A stretch of DNA of 64,000 bases from Stropharia rugosoannulata (lineage: Eukaryota; Basidiomycota; Agaricomycetes; Agaricales; Strophariaceae): assembly GCA_028532985.1 (NCBI GenBank), contig JANCIK010000003.1, positions 2,862,001 to 2,926,000 of the forward strand. The letters are read 5' to 3'. This document shows, one piece after another, positions 44,699 to 55,161 of this stretch; the stretch's first letter is position 1, and each line of letters starts with the position of its first letter. The notes under the pieces are model-generated. The model worked only from the letters and a program-made list of their open reading frames with translations, was not told where the DNA came from and made no database searches. Position numbers and translations under genes: made by a program.

Positions 44699-46228
44699 AT
44701 GCCCTCAGATACCCCTCCCTACGCCCTGCCCATTGGAAAGCGCCCTCCAAGAACATGGGCACAGATATCCAAGGCCGTCCTGTTCTTCGTACTCTTTAAC
44801 ATCGGCTGTCTGTGCATCAACGGCTCTCAATTCGTCTTCCTTTTACCCCTGCGCATCCTCCCCTTCCGCTGGTCCAGGAAGCTCTACTATGCTGGCATTC
44901 GCTATACAAAGGGTGCCTTTGGCTCTCTGCAAAGTCAGTCCTCTCCATGCAGCGCTAGCTCAGTCCATAACATATCCTATTCCTAGTTCTCATGTGTTAT
45001 TGGTTCGCACCAACCAAACTGCGTATAACATTCGAAACCCAAGGCATGGGCGCTTTCACCCAGGAAGAACTCGATCAATATGTCCTCAGGAATAAGGACG
45101 GCGAGCCCGTCGCGCTCGACCTCCCTACTCAGTTTGTGCTAATTGCTAATCACCAGGTGCGTTGCAGTACTATGCCCGTTCGTGTTTCATACTAATCGAC
45201 CTCCAGGTGTACGCCGACTGGTGGTATGCCTGGTGCCTGACGTACTTTATGAGTCCGCATGGTGTTCACCGTTACGTGTACATTACCCTCAAGAAGAGTC
45301 TCCGCTGGGTGCCCATTGTGGGCTGGGTAAGTAGCATGCTAATTCGGTCTCTGGCCACGTTCTTAACACATACCAATCAGGGCATGCAATTCTTCAAATT
45401 CATTTTCCTCGCTCGATCATGGGCCTCCGATAGACGACAGCTTGCTGTAGACCTCGCATCTTTGGGCCGAGAGGCTGAGAGGGATGGGAAGCCACTATGC
45501 TTCATTCTCTATCCTGAGGGCACCCTCGTCAGCAAAGACACGCGGCCAAGAAGCAGAAAATACGCAGAGAAGATGGGCATTGTAAGTGTATTGATCACCA
45601 AGTCGTGTTCGCGCTGACAACATATCGCAGACTGATATGAAGCATATCCTCTTACCGAGATCAACTGGATTACACTATAGTTTACGTGCGCTTGCGCCGA
45701 GGATACCTGACTTGCGGCTTTTAGATTTGACTGTCGTATATCCCGGTGAGTTTGACAGAAGAAGAGTGTGTTGTGTAGAAAAAATAGCTCATGCCGATCT
45801 CAGGAATCCCTCCGATGGGATACGGACAGGACTATTATACCCTTAGATCACTGTTCTTCGATGGGATTGGCCCACCCGCTATACACATACACCTAAGGAT
45901 GTTCAGTGTCAAGGGAGGAGTTCCCATTGGTGATCTAGCGGGAGCATCTGGCGTGTCTGAGGTGGACCGCAAAGCGAAGCGGATAGTTGAGATCGACATT
46001 CCGAGTGAGGAGAAGGAAGTGTTCGACGTCTGGCTGAGAAAGCTCTGGCAGGAGAAGGACGAATGCATGGACAAGTACTTTGAAACGGATTCGCTAGCAC
46101 CAAAGGAGTCGACGGCACCTGTAGTTGACATTCCCCTAGAGCTGCGGCGGAAACGAGAGATCCTAGATGCGTTCTGTTTCTTCTGGCCAGCAGGGCTTGC
46201 CTACTTATGGGGTACGATACGAGGATGA
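44699..46228 (+). CDS. PlsC-type lysophospholipid acyltransferase (LCLAT/Cst26-like)
   Basis: Six exons (44699-44933, 44987-45156, 45207-45326, 45381-45581, 45631-45745, 45804-46228) give 421 residues. The acyltransferase box NHQVYADWW (His-x4-Asp) spans exons 2 and 3, and the second box YPEGT follows in exon 4. Hydrophobic segments lie near the N-terminus (AVLFFVLFNIGCLCING, then LPLRILPF) and the C-terminus (AFCFFWPAGLAYLWG). The order SPHGVHR...KSLRWVPIVGW matches the LCLAT1/Cst26 branch, which acylates sn-1 or sn-2 of lysophosphatidylinositol or lysophosphatidic acid at the ER. Exact substrate is not shown. Its stop is 46 bp from the TIM8 stop (convergent). Confidence 0.88.
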
Positions 46229-46274
46229 GATGTATATACATGTGGATTATCTGTATGAAGTACTGTTGCGGACA

Positions 46275-46691
46275 TTAGAAGCCACCCTCCGTGCGTTTCT
46301 GCTCAACCTGCTTGACGAGGAAGAGACTGGAATCGAGGAAGCGTTCGACGCAGTTGGCGAGACACGACTGCTCACTGCTCGAGAAGTATTTTCCGGGCGT
46401 GCCTGTGACACATCTGGAAGACAGCAGGCGATGAGCAGGCCGTAGGGAGCGGCACGACTGGAGACGCACTTTTTCCAGCAGATGCCAGTCAGCTTGTGGA
46501 CTGAGGACTGGACCTTTGCCTGTGGAATTTAAAGAAAGCCATGTGAGACGTGGAAACGGCGGCGGTTCAGGGGACGCACCGTGGCCTGCTCGCGCTCGAG
46601 GAAAGCAGCGAGCTCTTTCTGGACGGGAGTGAGCGGGGACTAGGGACAGGGCGGTTACACGTACCTGCGTGGCCTCGTCGAATTTGTCCAT
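46275..46691 (-). CDS. TIM8: Mitochondrial import chaperone Tim8
   Basis: Four exons (46691-46665, 46618-46580, 46519-46470, 46413-46275) give 84 residues, the normal size. The start MDKFDEATQKELAAFLERE matches Tim8. The twin CX3C motifs are present: CWKKC and CLANC, followed by the conserved VERFLDSSLFLVK. Tim8 pairs with Tim13 in a hexameric intermembrane-space chaperone that carries Tim23 and other hydrophobic precursors to the inner membrane. The Cys pairs form two disulfides. The first exon is 27 nt. The gene converges with the acyltransferase and is divergent from Ies1 copy B. Confidence 0.94.
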   Translation of the reverse strand: MDKFDEATQVRVTALSLVPAHSRPERARCFPRARAGHGASPEPPPFPRLTWLSLNSTGKGPVLSPQADWHLLEKVRLQSCRSLRPAHRLLSSRCVTGTPGKYFSSSEQSCLANCVERFLDSSLFLVKQVEQKRTEGGF

Positions 46692-46853
46692 GGTGGTGGT
46701 AAATGGGCGTCTGCGAGCCGAAAAATAGGGCTGATGTAAGGCTGATGGCGGCCTAATAAGGCAATATGAGCCCGAGAAAGACATACGTCCGCGCTTCTTG
46801 GACGAGCACCTCGATGTAACACAATAAAGTAATGCATCTTAAGTAACACAGAC

Positions 46854-46860
46854 TATATAA
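46854..46860 (+). promoter_or_regulatory. TATA-like box of Ies1 copy B
   Basis: TATATAA sits about 108 bp before the ATG of Ies1 copy B (46968), in the 276-bp gap between the TIM8 and Ies1 start codons. The position is reasonable for a fungal TATA element, followed by a C/T-rich stretch. Confidence 0.5.
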
Positions 46861-46967
46861 TATCCCCTCCCCCCTTATATCCTCCAAGGACCCATACCTC
46901 CTCGCCACCCTCGCTCCTGCCCCGACTCGCTGGACGTCGTCGCCATCGTGCTCTCACCACCGTCTAC

Positions 46968-48773
46968 ATGTTCCACAATGTCGCCTCCACCTCCAACAAC
47001 GGCGCCTGGAACGACAATTCGCCGTGAGTCTCCGTTGTGCACACCCTTCGTCCCATAATTAACCAGAGCCTGTAGTGCGGCGTACAACAGCCGCAAGGCA
47101 TTGCCCATCAAGCGCGAGGACGCCGAGCCTCTGACGCGCGAGGACGTCCAGTTCGATCTCCTCCACTATCTTTTCACTAATGAGCAGCCCGTTTTTACGA
47201 GCATAGACCCCGGCACCCATGAAAAGGTCACTTTCGGTGATCTGTACACCGCCACCCTCTGCAGCTCTAGCAAATGCTCCAAGGTACTCAAGGAGAAGAT
47301 GCTCGAGACGCCTGCATTCAGCACCGAGTTTGCAAAGATCGCGCTCCTGACCAACGTCGGGCGCATCAACACCACCATGGCCTGTAAGTCCCAAGCTCAC
47401 CCTTTCCACTTTTAGTATCGCCCACTACCCCACACATCCCTTTGTGCTCGAGGGTATATTTAACTGACGGCCATGACATCACAGTCTTCCCGGAAATGAA
47501 GACGGCTCTAAGGACATATCATCCGGTGCCCTCCCTGCAAAAGACAGACGGAAACGCACAGGATGCGCCCCGCATCAAGAATTGTCTCAAGGCCGCCCTC
47601 CTGCCGTCCGAGGCCAAGACCATACCGCCGTCCACGCCAGATGAGGTCCTCGAGAAACTGGTGAGATCTGATTATATTACTCCCGTTCCCGTTCTGACCC
47701 AGCCCAGAGGGCCGGATTTCACCCGCCAACAAGCGTCGTTAATCTTATCTTTGTCCTCGCAAACCACGCTGCGGTGAGCATCTTATCTTAAGCTTAAGAC
47801 GGCGTAAACTTATAATTGTCTTCGTCCAGCCACTCGCGAACGTGCACTTTGATGGCGTGCTTAACTTCCTCGACCTCTTCCTTTCAAATACTTTGTTCGG
47901 GTCGGCGGATCGCGGTCGGGTCTTCCTCTGGCTTTTGTACCATTACCTTGAGAGCGACACGAGTCCGAACCCATTTGACGATCGCTACTCGAGCAAACAT
48001 CCGGGAAAGGTGCCTTTGATGCGCCGCCTTACGCCGGCAGAGTACCGCCGCGAGAACATCGACACCGCGCAGGAAGTGCAATGGGGCAAGATGATGTCCG
48101 GCCAGAGGCAGACATTCCTCCGCAAGCTTGTCACGAACATGGGTGGGCCCGTGCTCAAGCAAAAAGGCCCACAGCCGCATTTCGTCTCAGGTGTGTACTG
48201 CTCAATTCTATCTGCTCGGCGCTGATCGCACGCTTAGATGCAGGCAATAATATGTCCACACGGGCGCAGCGGCCACAGCAGGACGCGCAGCGGCGCGACG
48301 GCCCCTCTGACCCGTCATTCTATCATTATGTTCCCAACACACAGCAGGCTGCGTCTGAGGCCCCAACAAGGCGTAAGGACATAGTCTTCCGCGAGATCGG
48401 CATTTCATATCAATCTGATCTCCACAGGCCCTTACGGTCATAGATTAACAGCGTCCGAGGGGCAGCCGCGGAGCATGTTCCAACGTGGGTGTCTGCTGCT
48501 GCTTATCAGTTGCCTATCAGCGCTATTTTCTCCTTTGCTTACTTTGGGCATTACAGAGGCTTTGCACTTGGCTACGACTACCGATCCACTGCTCGATTCG
48601 GACGAGGAGGTCAGTCATGACGAGCTGGAACACTCGCGCACGGATTATGGTGCGTTGACTTTACATGTCATTGATCAACGGTGCGATCATAAACTTGCTT
48701 GCATGGTACAGCTCGCCGTCTGGACGTCCTGCAAAAGATAAACTTTCTCCGCCATCCTTCGGCCCCATCTTAA
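46968..48773 (+). CDS. INO80 complex subunit Ies1 homologue, copy B
   Basis: Nine exons (46968-47023, 47076-47383, 47485-47660, 47708-47773, 47830-48190, 48238-48372, 48428-48484, 48557-48649, 48712-48773) give 437 residues. The start ATG at 46968 (MFHNVASTS) is chosen because only it is in phase with exon 2. The Ies1 core LPIKREDAEPLTREDVQFDL, LLTNVGRINTTMAFFPEMK and RTYHPVPSLQ is nearly identical in order to copy A, and the later exons (RSMFQ|ALHLATTTDPLLDSDEE) align with copy A's RTMLQ|AWQVVTSSDPLADSDDE. Ies1 belongs to the INO80 nucleosome-remodelling complex. The C-terminus adds LDVLQKINFL. Two Ies1 genes about 10 kb apart on opposite strands are unexpected, since yeast has one. Confidence 0.87.
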
Positions 48774-49525
48774 ACTGTATCATGTATGGATCTAGGACCC
48801 TTGAATAAGTTGTATCTCATTGCTTCATCTCCCATCTTGTAGCTCTGTATTATCTATCATCCTTGCTGGCCCACATGGAGATTTAGTACATGCCTTTCCG
48901 TATTACATCAAACCTTCATATATTCAAATGACACGGCGTCGTTTCTTACTCTTTACATAAACATCGCGTAGACATGTATGTATTGGAAATATCATCTATC
49001 GCCCGGTCCTAGTATGCAAAGTACACTGGGAGTGCCCTATTGACCATTTTCTATGTCAAGTCTTAGGTTAAAACAATGTCTTCTTTCTTTTTGATTCTAG
49101 ATAATAACATCAAAAGCTGCCGTAGAGTGGTCAACCTATGACCAAATCAGCGGCCAGTATAAGCAGGGCATCTCATTTCCATAAATGGTGATAATTTTTC
49201 CAAAAGTAGAAATTTGTAATGAAGCAGATCCTATAACCGGTTCTGACAGTGCTCGCTGCCTGTGTCTTGTTGCAGAGACCAATCAAGGGTGGCTCCGGTA
49301 GAAATAATTGTTATTTTGACATAGGTAACAGAATGTATGTTGTTCGCGAGTTTAGGCCTTAGACAAGCATGGCGGGCTGCTCATTCTACCAATATCTTTG
49401 CGTGACGTTCCGCAGCGAAAGGATAGTGTTACATAATTAGAGTCCCCAGGAAAGAGCGGTCCATTATGATTTAATTAAGTACAAAGGTATAGTGCGGCGG
49501 CCTGGATGTAGTATGCTCTAGCCAT
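48774..49525. other. Intergenic, convergent 3' flanks
   Basis: These 752 bp, AT-rich, lie between the stop codons of Ies1 copy B and TVP23. I see no ORF of note, no tRNA and no repeat. Confidence 0.55.
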
Positions 49526-50836
49526 TTAATGACCGAATACCCGTCCAACGCTATTCTTGACAGCACCAGTGAGAAGCTGTCCGCCGATTCCACCAAGCCC
49601 AAGGCTCCAGGCGCCTCCAGTCACGCTATTCGCCCACTTTTGTTTGGCGTCCTTATCGCTGGAGTGTGCCCTGTTAGTATATAACGATTCCGCAAGTGGT
49701 AAAAGCATCCGTACGCATAGGTGAAGCCAATGACGTTTGTGAAGTTGAACACGAGCGCGAGAATGATTATAGGAATATACCTGTGACAGACAGATTTTTG
49801 AATCAGAAGATAGACCAATTGGGCAGTATTATCAGCCAACGTACGATAGTCCAAACTTCAATATTGCAACTATTAAGAGGCCCGCCCATAGAGCGGGAAA
49901 GACGTAGAGTGCAGTCTAACGTATTTCTGTTAAAATCAAGCTGAGCAGGGAAGAGAATGGCAGATACCCAGAACATCCTTAGCGCAAGTCAGTTTCGATA
50001 AATGATAAGAAATGTCAAATTTGCTCACTTAGAATCAATGGGGTTCGCAGGTCTTGAGGGCTATGAAAAGACGTTTAGAGCAGAGGAACAAAAATATATG
50101 GATACTCACATCGCGACTTTCAAACACCCAGTAGCTCTCTCCATCTTCGTCGACCTGGTCGGATGTATAAGGTTAAATGAAGGACACCATGATGTGATAT
50201 TGGTATACGGTACCTGGTTCCAAAACCGGAGCCCGACCAGAGTGCGTCCTGACACATTCTGGAATGCAAATCTAAACCTTGAGAAGCTCAAAGAAGTGGA
50301 GGTTGTGTGCATACCCGACAGTTCCAGAAATCCATGGCAAGCAGAACGACTACCATGACAGCCTGAACAAGCAGATCAGACGCTCCGCACACCATTCCAA
50401 GCACATAAAGCTAACCGTTAAAACGAAATTCGATGTGAACCATGCTGAAAATATGTAGACAACGACTGCGGCAATACGGAAGAAGTAGAGGAAGAAGAGA
50501 GCCAGGGGATGTGAGGACTGGAGAAGGGGCGCATATCTTCAGGAGAAGCTTGGCAGTGCGAAAGAAAACATCGTACTTGACGGAATATAGCACCAAGACC
50601 TAGTGAATTCAGTATTAGTAATTTGTTGAGAGTATTCGACAGGATAAATCCTAGTCGTTACACTCACCGGATTCAGCGTCTCCCTCAGTGTTTGCCATTT
50701 GGCTCGTTCGGTTTGTTGGCGTTAGGACGACTGGTGCCCGTGCTGTTTTAGGTTGGGGAGAGGCAATGTGCCCGCCAGGCACGTCTGAGGGGTCATCGGC
50801 CTCGATAGTGGTAAGGAGTGGTTGGGACGCGCTCAT
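49526..50836 (-). CDS. TVP23: Golgi membrane protein Tvp23
   Basis: Eleven exons (50836-50668, 50599-50577, 50517-50416, 50362-50315, 50258-50214, 50154-50110, 50060-50029, 49977-49968, 49915-49845, 49780-49715, 49658-49526) give 247 residues. After a disordered 60-residue N-terminus come four likely membrane spans: [53 protein letters not shown] and [18 protein letters not shown]. The block [14 protein letters not shown] is the Tvp23 signature. Tvp23 works with Tvp38/Tvp15 group proteins and Yip-type factors in vesicle traffic at the late Golgi. One exon (49977-49968) is only 10 nt. The C-terminus is glycine-rich. The gene is divergent from the first permease across about 914 bp. Confidence 0.92.
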
Positions 50837-51750
50837 CGGCGTTGTTAGTTAATGACAACTCGGATGGCGTTGTGCGTGCCCTTGTGCATGTCGTAGCAGT
50901 CAGGTGATCCGACGCTGCGCTTCACCCAGTGACCAGTCAGGACTTCGGACCGTCCTTAAGCTTGATTTTTCACTTCATGCTCGTTGCTCACTTTGCGGGT
51001 GCCTCTGTCATACAGTTCCCGGCTAACGTGTGTGCAACACTCAACGTAACCAATATCACGACACTATATGAAAATGTAGTACTTCCCTTCATTTCTGCTT
51101 GGAACTTGTCAGTGGAACCTGGTTGGAACGCCTACTGCTTAGACTGAGAGGAACTTGAAGAAGAACTTGCAAACAAACCCACGTTCCCTCTGGGCTTCAA
51201 CCTGACAGCTTATACTGGCTTCACCTTTACTAGGTGTTTACTGAAATTTGTCCTAGGGAAACTCTGTCACGTTCCTGAGAAGATCTATCCACCACATAAC
51301 TTCTGCGTGGCGATCTCCCATCTTGGAGCTGTTAACGCATATATAGATTTTTTACCCACATAAAGGACACTGACGGGACGAACCTTGTGAGCCACGTCAA
51401 TGTCGAGATAACCACCCCAAAATCCGACATCTCTATGTATAAGCTTTGTCGGTCGATATTCTCCCAGCTATTATGTCTTCAACTCAATATCATATCGATT
51501 CCCACTCTCGTTAGGTGTAATATTTCCCTATATCTCCAGATAGGATTCCGAAATATTTCACACTGTCAACTTCGTTCAATAACTGACCTTATCTACACCA
51601 GTGGAGACCCACGGTGGTCGTCACGTCAAAAGTTCTATCTCAAACCGCACCATGGGAGTGTGCAATGGAATCTACGCTGTTATCTCTCAGCTTGTCATCA
51701 ACATTGTACGACTATAGCCTTGAATTGCGCAACTTTCCTCCTTCTCCGCG
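50837..51750. other. Divergent intergenic region with a decayed coding relic
   Basis: These 914 bp separate the TVP23 and permease 1 start codons. The middle part contains an in-frame, stop-interrupted coding relic (50929-51430). The remainder is AT-rich with no clear TATA. Confidence 0.5.
50929..51430 (+). pseudogene. Decayed coding relic, protein family unknown
   Basis: A frame from about 50929 runs through a single TGA (51145-51147) and continues as good coding sequence (EELEEELANKPTFPLGFNL, then KIYPPHNFCVAISHLGAVNA) to a stop near 51363. A shift of one base then restores KDTDGTNLVSHVNVEITTPK to about 51430. Asn-x-Ser/Thr sites and Cys residues suggest a secreted or membrane protein. No start codon is evident at the left, and an intron explanation for the TGA does not work simply. 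I treat it as a pseudogene of unknown origin. Confidence 0.5.
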
Positions 51751-54308
51751 ATGGATCCCGAAAAGCGACAGCCCGAAGATGCAAGCATTAAGTCTGGCGA
51801 AAAGTTTAGCGACTCTGAGAGTCAGCGTTTGAACATAGACCCATTAACTGGGGAATACAAGCTTGCACGCCAAATGAAAAGTCGGCATATTGCAATGATT
51901 AGGTATATCTGTTTCTTGTCTTTCTTGGGTGGGATTGACGCCCAGATACAGCGTCGCAGGCGTTATTGGCACAGGTTAATTTCATTTCTCTGAAGTAAAC
52001 CCGTCATACTCAAAAAGTACGTCGACAGGATTATTCTTGGGCACAGCAAATGTTCTCCGCACTGGTGGTCCGCTTGGTGTGCAAAATTTGTAGAGACTGA
52101 GTTGTTGACAATGCTGAATATCCATCGCTTAAGGTCTGCTTCTAGGATATAGTGTTGTAGGGACTATATGCTACGCTGTGATGGTATGTATCCGTTTACC
52201 AGGTCCCGTCGATGTCATACAACCACGCAGTACAGATATCTCTCGGCGAGATGGTGGCATACCTTCCTATTCCTGGAGGGCACATCAAATTGGCAGAACG
52301 CTTCGTTAGCCGTGCCTTCTCGTTTGCGATGGGATGGAATTACTGGTGAATGCTTAAGGATCATCTGAATGCCGCTTGTTCTCAACGAAACGACCTGTTC
52401 AGGCTCTATTGGACTATTCTTCTTCCAGCAGAATTGAGTGCAGCCTCGGTCCTCGTAGGGTTTTGGGATAAGAGCGTCAATCCTGCGGCATGGGTTACCA
52501 TCTATTTGGTAGTTGCTATCGGTATCAATTTACTTGGTGCAGGTGAGTACATCAACACCAAATCGACATGAGTATAGTAAATATGGATTTAACTTTTCCT
52601 ATAGGTGTATATGGCGAGACTGAGTTTATCTATGCGTCAGTCGCATGAAATAGTTGATGCACTTGCTGAAATTTTAATCCAGTTCTATCAAAGTCATCAC
52701 AATTATTGGCTTGATTATTCTAGGTATTGTACTCGACCTCGGCGGCAAGTTATCCTCTCCATATTGAGATCCTGCTGCTCTGAGAACACTATCTTTTAGG
52801 AGGCCCAAATCATGACCGGATCGGTTTTCGGTATTGGAAAGACCCTGGTCCACTCGTTCAATTCCAAGGCATTGGAGGAGCTACCGGCCGGTTTCTAGCT
52901 TTCTGTACGGTTCTAACGCAGGCGGCATTTTCCTTTGTTGGCACGGAGGTTGTTGCGGTAATTGGGTTGCTTTTCATCCTTCTACACTTGAACTCAATGG
53001 CTATTTAGATTGCTGCTGCGGAGACGAAGAATCCACGGAAGACTATTCCCAAAGCTATCAAGAGGGTTTCATTCCGTATGCATATCTTCAATGCTATGTC
53101 AGAGCATTGTTTCATGGTACCCCAGGAATAATCGTTTTCTACGTCCTTGGAACCGCTGTAATCGGTTTACTCGTACCGTCAAATTCTCCTGGACTAAACT
53201 TGGCCGACACAAAGGGGACTGCGGCAGCCTCCCCTTTCGTTATAGCCATTCAGCGCTCAGGTATCAAGTCCCTCCCCTCCGTAAGTGTCGGCCTCCTAAA
53301 CGTCATATCATCACTGTCACTCAGCATAATGCCAGATAATCAATGCATGCCTCATAACCTCGGCGGCTTCAGCTGCTTCTAGTGACATATACATAGGTTC
53401 TCGCGTTCTATGTGAGTACAACACATAGCAGCTGTTCGTTCACAGCCTGACATAATTAACTTTAAAAACATGAAGATGGGTTAGCTTCTGTAGGGAATGC
53501 ACCCAGGATTTTTATCAAGACGCGCAAGAATGGACTGCCGTATACAGCAGTGCTATTTACGTCCATGTTCTCATTGCTCGGATACATGGGCGCGCGAGCT
53601 GGATCGGGACGTGTATTTGGATGGTTCGTCAATATGACCGCTGTAGGAGGGCTCATTGTGTGGTTTGGCATTGGCGTCACATACCTTCGCTTTTACCAAG
53701 GGTTCAAAGCGCAGGGACTGGATCGACGCAGTCTTCCATACTGGTCGAATCTACAGCCATTCGCTGCCTGGTATTCGACAATTCTATGTGCAATTATTTC
53801 CGTGGTAAGTTATCGCCGCGTGTCCTTAGACTTATTTCTGTCAACTGACCTTCTAATCTCCATTAAACTCTGTCTATAGTTAAGTGGATGGGAGGTCTTT
53901 CTCAAAGGTGGATGGGCAACAGATACCTTTGTGACCAACTATCTTCCTTTGGTGTTGTTTCCGATTCTGTATTTCGGTGCCAAGATCTGGTACAGGGATT
54001 CCATCAAACGACCGCATGAGATGGACTTCTTAACAAACATCGAAGAGATTGAAGCTGAAACGTAAGTGTGATGTTTATATCACTACATATTTGCCTGGCT
54101 GTCTCCTCGTCATTCTGGCGATAAGGTTCCTTCAACAGGAAGTACGAGCTTTACTAATTGGTCAATGTTACTTCCCTATCTCTTCAGGCACGAAAACGGT
54201 CCGCCCAAAAATAGATTCGAGGCTTTTTGGCAATGGCTGGTGAGTCGTGAAGTTATGACCTTGTCTGCAGTCCAATAGCCCACAACGTAAAATGTGCACT
54301 AGATGTAG
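51751..54308 (+). CDS. Amino acid permease 1 (YAT/APC family)
   Basis: Sixteen exons give 542 residues; exons start at 51751, 51952, 52029, 52146, 52236, 52403, 52605, 52683, 52800, 53009, 53126, 53336, 53476, 53880, 54188 and 54303. The exon ending at 52744 uses a GC donor (GCAAGT), confirmed by homology to permease 2. Motifs include RHIAMIS, VAGVIGTGLFLGTA, PGGHIKLAERFV-type and the conserved loop PKAIKRV. About 12 membrane spans are expected. YAT proteins import amino acids by proton symport at the plasma membrane; substrate range cannot be predicted. The gene ends W-L-M. It has one more intron than permease 2. Although the ORFs look fragmented, splicing yields an intact protein. Confidence 0.9.
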
Positions 54309-55161
54309 GCACAAAGTCCAGCCCCTTTGGTTTCTCTAGCAGCCGCGTGCTTTGACAGGCTCTGATCGAAGTAGTCCGAGCATTGTTACCTATATACATC
54401 AGGTGTGCATATATATTAAATTCAGGTGCACTGTATGCTATCCATTACCCGAAGAAAGGGCTGATCATGGATATCAGACGTGCTCGACGTTCTGTGGGAA
54501 CCTCTTGCTCAAACGCTAAAGGGATTTGCTCTGGATTTGCTCTACGGATGCCTCTATTTACTGCTCTGGGTCGTTTTATTCCAGCAGTTAATATATTTGA
54601 CAGTTTTTCCTGCAACTGGGAAAGATCTGCTCGTGATACGCCCACCATTCAGACAACTGGAGCAAAAGTGAATTGCGGACTGTTTTCATTCTTGGATGTA
54701 GGGGTGTCTGAAGCATGCGGACCAAGAGAAACTCTAAAAATAGACGCCATGTATTTCCCACGGGTAACACGGGCGGCTCTGAATGCACACCGCCGCTGCT
54801 TTTCGCATCGACCCACGACCGAACAGAAGACACGGCACAGCTTCGGGGCTTCTGCCATCTTAAATCATGTTTAATACTGAAGATCATCGCACAGCGTCTA
54901 CGAATAGTGCGGTTACCAGTGCTGAGCGGCGGCCATCCACCTGAACCTTGGTTTTCTGTTTTTTTTTTGTATACATATATACTTATCTCGATAGCACCTG
55001 GAATAGATGCTCAACTGTATACTCGGATCACGAACAGCTACTTTCCCCGATGCTCATATGCCCCACCTGTACACAGCCCTGATGCCAGTGCGCGGCCATA
55101 AATACGGCTTTCTTCCAATCGACCATGCTTTCCGCCCTTCTTCCTGCCCCAGTTCTTCAAA
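54309..55161. other. Intergenic between tandem permeases
   Basis: These 853 bp hold the 3' flank of permease 1 and the promoter of permease 2. A plus-strand frame (about 54466-54874) is open but its product is not recognisable. A TATA-like CATAAATAC at about 55097-55105 lies 60 bp before the permease 2 ATG. Confidence 0.45.

Noticed and set aside
51751..54308. Permease 1 as a pseudogene because its ORFs are short and scattered
   Set aside because: All 16 exons splice in phase, matching permease 2 exon by exon, including one GC-AG intron.
54466..54874. Possible gene of about 135 residues between the permeases
   Set aside because: No recognisable motif, and overlapping frames on both strands are equally open.
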